A DNA stretch of 41,294 bases from an uncultured Saprospiraceae bacterium. GTDB taxonomy: Bacteria; Bacteroidota; Bacteroidia; Chitinophagales; Saprospiraceae. Below the pieces are notes generated by a model. That model was not told the origin of the DNA, ran no database searches, and saw only the letters and a list, made by a program, of their open reading frames with translations. The first letter of the stretch is position 1. Each line of letters begins with the position of its first letter. This document shows, in pieces, positions 26,603-35,487 of this stretch. The DNA lies in NCBI GenBank assembly GCA_937922815.1, contig CALAJP010000117.1, forward strand, positions 1-41,294, written 5' to 3'. The position numbers and the translations under genes are program-made.

Positions 26603-26770
26603 TGAAAGTTTTTGACCTTAGTGTAATTCATAATATAAATAAACGTAACACAAATTACTATTTAGACTTATTTTAAATAACAAATTGATTTTCTTTGTTT
26701 ATTTTATCAAATCAAACAATCAATTCTTATTATTGTTCTTCGTTTATTATTAAAAATCAAAACTTAAAAA

Positions 26771-27544
26771 GTGAAATCATTATTAACTGCATTAATCGTC
26801 TTTTTATTGATAATTTCCTGTAACCAAACAGCACAAAAAAAAGATACTCCCTCGGAGTCAGCTCTTACCAAATTATCTAAGAGTGATTCTATTATCAATC
26901 AAGCTATAATCGCTCATGGAGGAGCAAAATATGAAAATGCACACTATTCTTTTATTTTTAGAGATAAAAAATTCAGCTTCCATAACCAAGGAAATCAGTA
27001 TACCTATACAAAGACACAAACAAAGAATGACACCATAATTATAGATAGTCTAACTAATGATTCTTTTAAAAGAACAATTAATGGAGAGGAAATATCTTTG
27101 GATGAAAAAACAGAAAGAAGATATTCAAATGGGGTTAATTCCGTAATTTACTTTGCTACTTTGCCTTATAAATTGAAAGACAAATCTGTTTTCAAAAAAT
27201 ATGTTGGAGAAACAAAAGTAAAGGAAAAGGACTACCATATTATTTCAGTTTCATTCTCAGAAGAAGGTGGTGGTGATGACCATGATGACAATTATATGTA
27301 TTGGGTTAATAAAGAAACCAATCAAATTGATTATTTGGCTTACGATTACCAAGTCAACAAAGGCGGTGTTCGATTTAGAGAAGCGTTCAACCCTAGAAAT
27401 GTTGAAGGGATTATTTTTCAAAATTACGTAAACTATAAAGCTCCTGTAGGTACAAACTTAATTGATTTAACGAATATGTTGGAAAAAGAGGAATTAGAAA
27501 AACTTTCTTTAATAGAAACCGAATCGGTAGAAAAAATAGATTAA
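26771..27544 (+). CDS. DUF6503-family lipoprotein
   Basis: 257 residues with a GTG start (AAAAAGTGAAATCA) and a lipoprotein signal whose lipobox ends at Cys19 (VFLLIISC). The body matches the DUF6503 pattern: SIINQAIIAHGG..YENAHYSFIFRDKKFSF, a YSNGVNSVIYFATLPYKLKD block, DNYMYWVNKETNQIDYLAYDYQVNKGGVRFREAFNPR. The family is common in Bacteroidota and its function is unknown; the fold is probably a LolA-like or outer-surface beta sheet, by inference. It is divergent from nqrA. Confidence 0.85.
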   Translation: MKSLLTALIVFLLIISCNQTAQKKDTPSESALTKLSKSDSIINQAIIAHGGAKYENAHYSFIFRDKKFSFHNQGNQYTYTKTQTKNDTIIIDSLTNDSFKRTINGEEISLDEKTERRYSNGVNSVIYFATLPYKLKDKSVFKKYVGETKVKEKDYHIISVSFSEEGGGDDHDDNYMYWVNKETNQIDYLAYDYQVNKGGVRFREAFNPRNVEGIIFQNYVNYKAPVGTNLIDLTNMLEKEELEKLSLIETESVEKID

Positions 27545-27583
27545 TCCTACATACTATTTTCCCCAATGGTTGTGAATTTAAAG

Positions 27584-27600
27584 TTAATTTCGTAAATTGA
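27584..27600. promoter_or_regulatory. Imperfect palindrome upstream of the toxin-antitoxin pair
   Basis: TTAATTTCGTAAATTGA agrees with its own reverse complement at most positions and lies 15 bases before the toxin ATG, overlapping a TAATTTCG near-match to the -7 box. This is where an HTH antitoxin would be expected to bind for autoregulation. Confidence 0.35.
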
Positions 27601-27615
27601 TTTTAAACCAAATAA

Positions 27616-27990
27616 ATGAAAGAATACTTCAATACTGAAACCAATCGGAGTCTGGTACAATCATTCTTAGACAGAACAATTGATATTTTAGACAATGGTG
27701 GCTTCTTAACTTTTACAAATAAAGCTCAGAATGAATTAGACTACCTTACTATAACTGAATTTATAGAGAAAGAAGACATTAAGGAAGCTATTTATTCATT
27801 AGTAATAGAAGATTATTATCGAGGAATTAATGAAAGTTTAGAGGGAGATTTTGAAGTGTGTGCTTTTCGAGTATTTATCAACCATACAGAAATATATCTC
27901 AAGTATGGACTACAAAGGGAAGGAATTCAAATATTGATATTTTCTACACACAAACCTTTTCTAAGAATGAATCAGCCTTTTTTAAATTAA
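27616..27990 (+). CDS. MqsR-family-like toxin
   Basis: 124 residues. It fits the broad MqsR-like family seen in many bacteria: LTITEFIEKEDIKEAIYSLVIEDYYRGINESLEGDFEVCAFRVFINHTEIYLKYGL...IQILIFSTHKP, i.e. a DYYxG motif, an FG/FRVxIxxxEIYxK strand and a C-terminal ISFHxA-like strand. Members are RelE-fold mRNA interferases that cut RNA in the cytosol. It comes first in the pair, as in mqsRA, with ten bases before the partner gene. Activity is inferred; the catalytic residues of this branch are not well defined. Confidence 0.68.
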   Translation: MKEYFNTETNRSLVQSFLDRTIDILDNGGFLTFTNKAQNELDYLTITEFIEKEDIKEAIYSLVIEDYYRGINESLEGDFEVCAFRVFINHTEIYLKYGLQREGIQILIFSTHKPFLRMNQPFLN

Positions 27991-28000
27991 AAAAATAAAA

Positions 28001-28492
28001 ATGGAAAAGAGTATTTTGAAAAGAAATGGAGATAAAACAGAAGAGTTAAGTTGTTTCGTCACCAAAAAATTTAATCAAATAGAATTCAGCTATAAAATTC
28101 ATTATTATTTAGACAATATAGTCGATGAAAATAATGGTAAAATAAGTAAAACTGATTTAGAAAAGCATTTTACTGAAGAACAAATGGAACGCAATACTGC
28201 TGCTTTAAAAAATGCTTATTTTGCGGCTCAAGGTTCTATTTCTCCTATAGAAATCATCAAATTTAGAAAAAAACATAAAATTGCAGCTTCTACATTAAGC
28301 TACATTTTGGGGTTTAGTAAAAACACCATTTCTAACATAGAAAAAGATGGAATTTCATCGTTAGCTACTGGAAGGTTAATAAAAAACAGTATTGAAAATA
28401 AAAACTTACTCCGAAAATACATAAAACTCTGTTACAAAATAGATGAAAAGAAAAAAGAAAGGCTTCTTCAAGAAATTGAAAAGTCAAGCTAA
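28001..28492 (+). CDS. MqsA-family-like antitoxin with C-terminal HTH
   Basis: 163 residues. The C-terminal part matches the MqsA-type XRE HTH pattern (ISPIEIIKFRKKHKIAASTLSYILGFSKNTISNIEKDGISSLATGRLI). The N-terminal domain lacks the paired CxxC zinc ligands of classical MqsA; only one Cys (Cys18) is visible there. It likely binds and neutralises the upstream MqsR-like toxin and represses the operon. Its stop codon overlaps the yqgE stop by four bases on the other strand. Confidence 0.72.
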   Translation: MEKSILKRNGDKTEELSCFVTKKFNQIEFSYKIHYYLDNIVDENNGKISKTDLEKHFTEEQMERNTAALKNAYFAAQGSISPIEIIKFRKKHKIAASTLSYILGFSKNTISNIEKDGISSLATGRLIKNSIENKNLLRKYIKLCYKIDEKKKERLLQEIEKSS

Positions 28493-29052
28493 TTCCAACT
28501 AGCACTATCAGGGATTTCGGCGAGTATGGTGTAAGGTTCTCCCTTATCTTTCAGTGCCTGCGTCCATACTTCATCTCCAGATAATGAAAATAAGTAATTG
28601 GGGTCGTGATCAGACACGACCCAACTACTTTCGATTAATTCTTCTTTTAATTGTTCGGGGCCCCAACTCGAATATCCTTTATAGAACCTGATGTCATCTG
28701 GTGTAATCAAATCATGTTCCATTAAGGTTTTCAATTTTTCGAAATCACCTCCCATGTAGAGTCCTTTTGTAATCTCAACCGAATCGTCTAGTAAGTGACC
28801 TATTCGATGAAGATAAAAAATAGCATCTTGAAACAATGGACCTCCATAAAATACGGGCAAATCCATCTGAGCAGGTAAGTCTTTCAATAATTTATGAAGC
28901 GTAGTCGTTATCTTTTTATTAATAACAAAGCCAATCGTCCCCTCTATATTTCTATGATATGTCAAAACAACAACACTACGTTTGAAATTTTTATCTATCA
29001 TATAAGGTTCTGCAATTAGAATATTGCCTTGTTTAACTTTCTTTGACTTCAT
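28489..29052 (-). CDS. YqgE/AlgH family protein
   Basis: 187 residues. Family motifs are all present: GNILIAEPYMIDKNFKRSVVVLTYH...GTIGFVINK, VFYGGPLFQDAIFYLHR, and RFYKGYSSWGPEQLKEELIESSWVV. The family is widespread and its biochemical role is unknown; AlgH in Pseudomonas was linked to gene regulation. It follows pruA by 45 bases on the same strand and is probably its operon partner. Confidence 0.93.
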   Translation of the reverse strand: MKSKKVKQGNILIAEPYMIDKNFKRSVVVLTYHRNIEGTIGFVINKKITTTLHKLLKDLPAQMDLPVFYGGPLFQDAIFYLHRIGHLLDDSVEITKGLYMGGDFEKLKTLMEHDLITPDDIRFYKGYSSWGPEQLKEELIESSWVVSDHDPNYLFSLSGDEVWTQALKDKGEPYTILAEIPDSASWN

Positions 29053-29097
29053 GCTTTATGCTTTTTTCGTCATGGGGATTTGGTAATAACAATCTGA

Positions 29098-30726
29098 CTA
29101 CCCCAAAAACGGATACTTATAATCTTCTGGTGGTAATAAATTTTCTTTTACTGTTTGTACGTTAATCCAACGATAAAGATTAAATATTTCTCCAGCTTTA
29201 TCATTTGTGCCTGATGCACGACCACCACCAAACGGCTGTTGACCTACTACTGCACCCGTTGGTTTATCATTAATATAAAAGTTACCAGCGCTATTTTCTA
29301 ACTTCTTCTCTGCTAATGTTATTGCATACCTATCGGTTGAAAACACAGCTCCTGTCAATGCGTAAGGCGAAGTTTGGTCTACCAACTCTAGTGTTTTTTC
29401 AAAATCTTCATCTTCATAAACATAAATGGTTAGCACTGGTCCGAAAATTTCTTCTGCCATCCATTTGTTGCTTGGATTAGAGGTGACAAAAACGGTTGGT
29501 TTTACAAAGTATCCTTCCGAATCGTCATAAGTCCCTCCTGTGATACACTCTATTTCATTAGAAGCCAAGCCTTCGTCAATATATCCACTAATTCTATCAA
29601 AAGAAGCTTTACTAATCACTGCATTTATAAAATTACTGGTATCGTTAACCGAGCCCATTTTCATACTCTCCACTTGCTCTACCAAATGTTTTTTGGTTTC
29701 ATTCCAAATACTTTTAGCGATATATGCCCTAGAGGCAGCTGAACATTTTTGACCTTGAAATTCAAAGGCTCCTCTGGATAAAGCGGTAGCTACTTGAACA
29801 GGGTTTGAAGATCCGTGAGCCATCAAAAAGTCTTTTCCTCCTGTCTCCCCTACTATTCTTGGATAAGATTTATATTTAGAAATATTTTGACCTATAATCG
29901 TCCACATTTGTTGGAATACTTTTGTACTTCCCGTAAAGTGTAAACCTGCAAATTCTGGATGATTAAATACTACGTCTCCTGTAGCTGGTCCGTCAGCAAC
30001 AACCATATTAATTACTCCGTCAGGCAAACCTGCTTCTTTAAATATTTTCTGTAACCAAAACGCACTATAAATTTGGTCTTCAGAAGGTTTCCACACAACG
30101 GTATTACCACACAAAGCAGGTGCAAAACAAAGATTTCCAGCAATTGCGGTAAAATTGAAAGGAGTTACTGCAAAAACAAAGCCTTCTAGTGGTCTATATT
30201 TCAAGCGATTCCAAATTGTATCTGAATTAGCCGCAGGTTGTCTATTATAGATTTCAGAAAGGTAGTAAACGTTAAATCTAAGAAAGTCAATAAATTCACA
30301 AACTGAATCTATCTCCGATTGAAATACATTTTTAGATTGACAAACCATCGTTGCTACATTCATTTGATAACGATATTTGCCTGCAATCAAATCAGCAGCT
30401 CTCAAGAATATAGCTGCTCGATGGTTCCAATCCATTTCAGACCATTCTGTTTTAGCTTCTAAAGCTGCATCAATAGCCAATTGAACATGGCTTGCATCTC
30501 CTTTATAGTAATGACCTAATATGTGTTTAGTGTCATGAGGTGGATGCATAGAAATTTTTTCACCTTCAAAAATTTCTTTATTCCCAATATACATGGGCAC
30601 TTCAATCTTCTTCCCTAAGGCTTCGTCAAGGGCTGAAAGAATCTCTTTATGGTCTTTCGACTTGGGAACATAATCATAAACGGGTTCGTTCTTAGGACGT
30701 GGTACTGAGAAAATAGCGTTTGCCAT
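29098..30726 (-). CDS. pruA: L-glutamate gamma-semialdehyde (1-pyrroline-5-carboxylate) dehydrogenase
   Basis: 542 residues, the size of stand-alone P5C dehydrogenases. It oxidises glutamate semialdehyde to glutamate with NAD+, the second step of proline breakdown. Aldehyde-dehydrogenase features: FNFTAIAGNLCFAPALCGNTVVWKPSEDQ for cofactor binding, FTGSTKVF, the general-base region VGETGGKDFLMAH, and the catalytic Cys in FQGQKCSAASRAY. Proline dehydrogenase is not nearby. Confidence 0.96.
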   Translation of the reverse strand: MANAIFSVPRPKNEPVYDYVPKSKDHKEILSALDEALGKKIEVPMYIGNKEIFEGEKISMHPPHDTKHILGHYYKGDASHVQLAIDAALEAKTEWSEMDWNHRAAIFLRAADLIAGKYRYQMNVATMVCQSKNVFQSEIDSVCEFIDFLRFNVYYLSEIYNRQPAANSDTIWNRLKYRPLEGFVFAVTPFNFTAIAGNLCFAPALCGNTVVWKPSEDQIYSAFWLQKIFKEAGLPDGVINMVVADGPATGDVVFNHPEFAGLHFTGSTKVFQQMWTIIGQNISKYKSYPRIVGETGGKDFLMAHGSSNPVQVATALSRGAFEFQGQKCSAASRAYIAKSIWNETKKHLVEQVESMKMGSVNDTSNFINAVISKASFDRISGYIDEGLASNEIECITGGTYDDSEGYFVKPTVFVTSNPSNKWMAEEIFGPVLTIYVYEDEDFEKTLELVDQTSPYALTGAVFSTDRYAITLAEKKLENSAGNFYINDKPTGAVVGQQPFGGGRASGTNDKAGEIFNLYRWINVQTVKENLLPPEDYKYPFLG

Positions 30727-31159
30727 ATAGATTTAGGTTTAAAGAGTAAAGAATATTTTATTTCAATTCACAAACTAACAAAATATGTTATCCATATTTT
30801 GAATCTTGCCAAATATAATATTTATTTTGGATTAAATTGGGGTAGAAATGATATGGCATTCAAAACTGCGGTTACTTTTCATTATCGTATATTTTATCTA
30901 TTTACAAAGTTCAATTTTCTTTTATTTGCCTTCCCTACCCTTTTTATTTTATAGCAACCGTATATCGACAGACCATTTTATCGAGTCTCAGTATAAAACT
31001 AAATGATAACAATATCGTACACTCAGATATAGAACCCTATGTTTTAAAACTTAAATTACCTAGTAACAGAAATTAATAAAAAATAAATACCCTTAAACAT
31101 CTCAGCTTTTATTACAAAAAGTCATTAAGTATGTTTATGTGGTGCAAGAGGAAATATTG
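30727..31159. other. 433-base divergent intergenic region
   Basis: Between divergent pruA and the surface-protein gene. It holds a TATATTTG -7 match on the minus strand (30810-30817) suited to pruA and a possible 52-codon plus-strand ORF at 30848-31006 with a hydrophobic stretch, which I do not call. Nothing else recognised. Confidence 0.6.
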
Positions 31160-32815
31160 ATGAAAAAAACAGCATTAACGATACTCGTTTGTATTTTTCT
31201 AACTTGTGTATATGGACAACAACCAACAGATTATACAACCGCAGAAATTAATACCATAAATACCGACCGTTCGGCTGCAGAAGGCAACTTATACCACGAT
31301 GCAGGCTTAGATATTTTTTATATAGGAGTAACAGATGGTAGTCTAAAAGAGTTAGGAACAGTAATTAGCAGAGGTGCCACCGATGAAGATGTATTGAGTT
31401 GGAATACTTCAACAAACCAATGGGAAGCTACACCTCCAACTATCGCAGGAATTACGTTAGAAAAAACTATTATTAATAACATTAAACGTGCAAGGGTTAA
31501 ATTACAAGCCTTTAATAACATAAATCAAACTTCTTATACTGTGATTCCCGAAAGTTTTGAATTTAATCAAACTCTCGCTACCATCTCTGATAATAAGTTA
31601 ACAAACTTAGAAGGCAAATTAAACTTTATTGTCCAGCCTAATTTTTTATCAGCCGCCCTAAATGTAAACGTAAATTGCATCCTGTATAAAAACAATACGG
31701 CAGTACAAAAAGTATTCGGAAGTAATTACATCTCTAACAATAACAATCACAATACATCTAGTTCCAGTTTTACTTTCTTGATTGAAGATATCGTAAGAAG
31801 CGATATAATTCATTTTGTTTTTGAACGAGAAGCCAATACTGGTTTTACAGAATTAGTTTCCGATGGCATCGAAACCTCGTTTATCTTTATTGAAGAATCT
31901 ACGGACTTAGAAATTATAACTAACGTCACTGCACCACTAAATTTAAGTATCGCACAAGGACCTCCAGGGCCTCGGGGGCCAAGAGGGGCTCAAGGGAATC
32001 AAGGTCCGGCTGGTTCTAGTGTCATCATAAAACCATATATTACTAGTGCAAGTAGAACACAAATTCCTACTAATCAAACAGAATATAAAATTACGATATT
32101 TGGGCAAAACTTCGACACAAATACCTTGTTTGAGATTATAGATGGTGATTTAACGAATCTTATCATTACAAATACAGAAGTATTATCTCCAACCCAAGTT
32201 CAATTAACCTTTACCTCTACAGGGTTGGAAGACAGTTATTTATTAAGAGCTTATAATAATGGCAATAGTCATTTTGGAGTAGATATAACCTTAGACGTTG
32301 TTGATAAAATAGTACTTATCCCTGGAGATAATGTCGCATGGGAAAATGAAACTTTTGGGATAGAAGTTGGCAATGGAACAATGAGAACTACTGTCCCCAA
32401 TGGAGGCTGGAATAAACAAGCAACTTTTGGCAGTGTACCAGCTAATACAGACTGCATTTTAGAATTTAGGTACGCTGGTAGGGGCATCAATAGCACCCGA
32501 GATGCTTATGCAATGATAGGATTAACAATTGACCCTACTGCTAACACTAGTTATACTACAATAGACCATGCAATCTACCTTCGTAATGGTGCTGATGTCT
32601 ATATTTATGAGAATGGTTCTTCTAGGGGGAGGAGATCTGTAACGCTGAATGATGGTGATTTTTTTGAAATAAAAAGAACGGGAACTACAATAACATATCA
32701 TCAAAATGGCACTCTAATATACACTTCTCTTGTTCCTTCAACGGGTGAATTATTTTATGACTCCTCGGTACATTTAAGTGTTTCTTTGTTAGATATAAAA
32801 TTATCTTACGAATGA
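31160..32815 (+). CDS. Secreted modular surface protein with short collagen-like stretch (paralogue 1)
   Basis: 551 residues from the ATG at 31160, chosen because AGAGGA lies eight bases upstream and the signal peptide (MKKTALTILVCIFLTCVYGQ) starts there. Modules in order: an N-terminal module of about 45 residues (DYTTAEINTINTDRSAAEG.LYHDAGLDIFYIGVTDGSLKELG), a beta-rich region, about seven collagen-like Gly-X-Y triplets (GPPGPRGPRGAQGNQGPAG), an IPT/TIG-like beta-sandwich (ITIFGQNFDTNTLFEI...), and a C-terminal jelly-roll/lectin-like domain (IDHAIYLRNGADVYIYENGSSRG...ITYHQNGTLIYTS). Probably a trimeric fibre with an adhesive tip; this is inference from modules. The next gene overlaps by ATGA. 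Confidence 0.8.
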   Translation: MKKTALTILVCIFLTCVYGQQPTDYTTAEINTINTDRSAAEGNLYHDAGLDIFYIGVTDGSLKELGTVISRGATDEDVLSWNTSTNQWEATPPTIAGITLEKTIINNIKRARVKLQAFNNINQTSYTVIPESFEFNQTLATISDNKLTNLEGKLNFIVQPNFLSAALNVNVNCILYKNNTAVQKVFGSNYISNNNNHNTSSSSFTFLIEDIVRSDIIHFVFEREANTGFTELVSDGIETSFIFIEESTDLEIITNVTAPLNLSIAQGPPGPRGPRGAQGNQGPAGSSVIIKPYITSASRTQIPTNQTEYKITIFGQNFDTNTLFEIIDGDLTNLIITNTEVLSPTQVQLTFTSTGLEDSYLLRAYNNGNSHFGVDITLDVVDKIVLIPGDNVAWENETFGIEVGNGTMRTTVPNGGWNKQATFGSVPANTDCILEFRYAGRGINSTRDAYAMIGLTIDPTANTSYTTIDHAIYLRNGADVYIYENGSSRGRRSVTLNDGDFFEIKRTGTTITYHQNGTLIYTSLVPSTGELFYDSSVHLSVSLLDIKLSYE

Positions 32816-34503
32816 ATAATTTATCACTACATATAATCCTTAATTTAAGGTTAAAAAACACAATTTTCTTTGTATTTTTTAGTTTTTGTGCTGTATCTAT
32901 TTATGGGCAAGACCAAGCCACTGACTTTACTACTAGTGAAATCAATACTATTAATACTCAAAAAACAGCAGGAGAAGGAGATATTTATCACGATTATGAA
33001 CTTGACATATACTACTTGGGGGTAACGGATGGAACACTTAAAGAATTAGGTACAGTAACTAATGTAGGTATTGAATCTAAGGATGTACTAAGATGGGATA
33101 CTACTTCTAATCATTGGGCTCCATCAAGAGAAAAAACGGACAGTTTAAACTTGAAATGGGATTCCATTTATGTAGCAAAAAGGACTAAAGTTAGAATAAA
33201 AGAAGGTTTGACTCAAGACTTGAACGAAATGAAAGTGCTCCCAGATAGCCTATTTTTCAATGAAACAGGTGCAATTATTAATAATGAAAGAATTTCGGGA
33301 CTAAAAGGGAATATTAGAATAACTTTTCAACCCAACTTTATCAATGGTGCTTCTTTTACAAACCTAAATTGCGTATTGTATTTTAATGGAATCGCACATA
33401 AAAGAATATTTGGAAACAATATAATATCTAATGGCAATAGCCACACCTCGTCAAGTTCTAAATGGGTCTTTGAAAAAGAAAATGTAAAAGTTACCGATTA
33501 TTTTGAAATCGCCATAGAAACCGAAGCGAACCCTAATTTACCTTTTTTATTTTCTAAAGAAGAGTTTTTATCTTTCATTTACATCGAACAATTCGAAAAA
33601 ACAGGTGTAATTGTTGATCTTACAGTGCCTGTCAACTTAATATTAAACCAAGGACCTCAGGGAAATCAAGGACCTCAAGGAGAACTTGGAGTACTTGGTC
33701 CTCAGGGGAGTAATAATTCATTAAAACCATACTTGTCTTATACCTTATATCCTAACATACCTAAGAACCAAATAGGTTATGCAATTACTATAATTGGTAA
33801 TAACTTCGATAGTAATACAAGTTTCGAAATTATAGGAGAAAATGATAATATTAGTTTGGTAAATACTCAAGTGATATCACCAACGGAAGCAATTTTAACC
33901 TTCAATTCAGGAGATAAAGATGAATCGTATTTAATTGATGCTCATAATGGGCAGAGTTACAATGAAAATCAAGCTTTGAGTATTCATGTTAAAGATGTAA
34001 CCGTTTTAATCCCTGGGGATAATACTACTTGGGAAAATATTTCGACAGGTGTAGAGGTAGGAAACAACTATATGAGATCCATAAATAATAATTCTGGATG
34101 GGATAGACAAGCAACCTTTGGTTCTGTTCCTGCCAACACTGACTGTACCTTGTCTTTTACTTACGGCGGAAATGGTCTTAATGGGGCTAGTACGGCTTTT
34201 GTTATGGCCGGACTAGGAGTTGACCCAGAAACTAACGCTTCTTTTAATAGAATAGATCATGCAATTTATATCGTAAATAGTAAAGATATTCATATCTATG
34301 AGAATGGAGGAAGTCGGGGTTTACATTCTACAAACTTACAACATGAAGATGATTTTACAATTCGAAGACAAGGTACCGTTATTACATATTATCATAATGA
34401 AAAATTAATTTACACTTCAAAAATAGCATCTACTGGCGAATTGTTTTATGATTCTTCCATCTACCGAAACTCAACAATTAAAGATATAAAATTAAGCTAT
34501 TAA
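32812..34503 (+). CDS. Secreted modular surface protein with short collagen-like stretch (paralogue 2)
   Basis: 563 residues; ATG overlaps the stop of the upstream gene (ATGA), so translation is coupled. Same architecture as its neighbour: signal segment (FFVFFSFCAVSIYGQ), DFTTSEINTINTQKTAGEG.IYHDYELDIYYLGVTDGTLKELG module, beta region, six Gly-X-Y triplets (GPQGNQGPQGELGVLGPQG), TIG-like domain and lectin-like tail (IDHAIYIVNSKDIHIYENGGSRG). Clearly a tandem duplicate that has diverged. The N-terminal 14 residues before the signal hydrophobic core are longer than usual; an inner start is possible but no better ATG is seen. Confidence 0.8.
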   Translation: MNNLSLHIILNLRLKNTIFFVFFSFCAVSIYGQDQATDFTTSEINTINTQKTAGEGDIYHDYELDIYYLGVTDGTLKELGTVTNVGIESKDVLRWDTTSNHWAPSREKTDSLNLKWDSIYVAKRTKVRIKEGLTQDLNEMKVLPDSLFFNETGAIINNERISGLKGNIRITFQPNFINGASFTNLNCVLYFNGIAHKRIFGNNIISNGNSHTSSSSKWVFEKENVKVTDYFEIAIETEANPNLPFLFSKEEFLSFIYIEQFEKTGVIVDLTVPVNLILNQGPQGNQGPQGELGVLGPQGSNNSLKPYLSYTLYPNIPKNQIGYAITIIGNNFDSNTSFEIIGENDNISLVNTQVISPTEAILTFNSGDKDESYLIDAHNGQSYNENQALSIHVKDVTVLIPGDNTTWENISTGVEVGNNYMRSINNNSGWDRQATFGSVPANTDCTLSFTYGGNGLNGASTAFVMAGLGVDPETNASFNRIDHAIYIVNSKDIHIYENGGSRGLHSTNLQHEDDFTIRRQGTVITYYHNEKLIYTSKIASTGELFYDSSIYRNSTIKDIKLSY

Positions 34504-35471
34504 AGTCTCCAAAATCGAATCTGATTTCTTTCTATTATCTCTAAATCAGCTACTGATAAATCTGTTGGATACATAATCACTTCGCTCATAAACCCTTCGA
34601 ACCGTGCCCTAGAACCCCATGCACCTCCTATATGAAATTCTCCTCCAGTCTGGGGTGTTGAAGGTAGTGGTGAGTTATTAAGAGCCGTGCTTGATGTATT
34701 CACTCTTGCTGTTTTATAATTAGTTCCTCTCACAAAAGTATACTGCTTCCATACATTTAAACTATTTCTGTTGTCATAACTCCTATATCTTGCACAGCAC
34801 CTCTCTGCAGCATCAAAAAAAACAAATCCATTAGTCCAATTAATATGAAATGCCCATCTCCAAGTTCGATAAAATGTACCAAAAGTAAAATGAGCTTTAT
34901 TTCTAGTCGTTTTAAGTGTTAACATAAAAGAACCATTAATTCCATCATTTAAAACTTCTTCTACGGGTTTGATAATTCTTAAATAATCATTCCCTCTAAA
35001 CCGTATAGCAGGCATATTGTTGTTTCTACCCGCAGTATTCAATTCCAATACAGGTTGATTACCAACACTTTCTTGTACAGCATCAAACCCAACAACTGTA
35101 GTTTGATTATACCAAATGGTAACGTGTATCACAGAGGCATCTATAAAATCTCTTAAAGTAACTCGTTGTCCTATGGTATAAGATGAAGAACCGACACTAG
35201 TTATAGTCACAATACTTTGATTACCGACTAAACCGATTCTATTAAAATAAACATCTCCTTCTGCATTATCAGTGGCTCTTCGGGCTCGAATACTTGGCCC
35301 TTCATAATCTGAATCAATTAACCTCAAACTATAACCAAAAGAGAATGGAACGGGATGATTTATGGTAAAATCTTGATTAAGGTAATACCTGTTTATAGGC
35401 AAAACTCCTTGCGCGTTACCTATTGAGTTTGCAAAAATCAGTATTGCTATAAATAAATAAAATCTTATCAT
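34500..35471 (-). CDS. Secreted protein with arabinofuranosidase-B-like and LamG-like regions
   Basis: 323 residues from the ATG at 35471, which starts a signal peptide (MIRFYLFIAILIFANSIGNAQ) 17 bases after the upstream stop; an ATG at 35501 overlaps the upstream gene and touches an AGGAG with no spacing, so it is less likely. SLRLIDSDYEGPSIRARRATDNAEGDVYFN and FIDASVIHVTIWYNQT resemble the N-terminal part of AbfB-type arabinofuranosidase-like domains common in Bacteroidota surface proteins, followed by a LamG/concanavalin-type sandwich (GSFMLTLKTTRNKAHFTFG...GGEFHIGGAWGSRARFEGFMSEVIMYPTDLS). Probably glycan binding; catalysis is doubtful at this length. Pair partner of the head-repeat gene upstream. 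Stops overlap with paralogue 2. Confidence 0.75.
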   Translation of the reverse strand: MIRFYLFIAILIFANSIGNAQGVLPINRYYLNQDFTINHPVPFSFGYSLRLIDSDYEGPSIRARRATDNAEGDVYFNRIGLVGNQSIVTITSVGSSSYTIGQRVTLRDFIDASVIHVTIWYNQTTVVGFDAVQESVGNQPVLELNTAGRNNNMPAIRFRGNDYLRIIKPVEEVLNDGINGSFMLTLKTTRNKAHFTFGTFYRTWRWAFHINWTNGFVFFDAAERCCARYRSYDNRNSLNVWKQYTFVRGTNYKTARVNTSSTALNNSPLPSTPQTGGEFHIGGAWGSRARFEGFMSEVIMYPTDLSVADLEIIERNQIRFWRL

Positions 35472-35487
35472 TGGTTTTGTCTTAATT

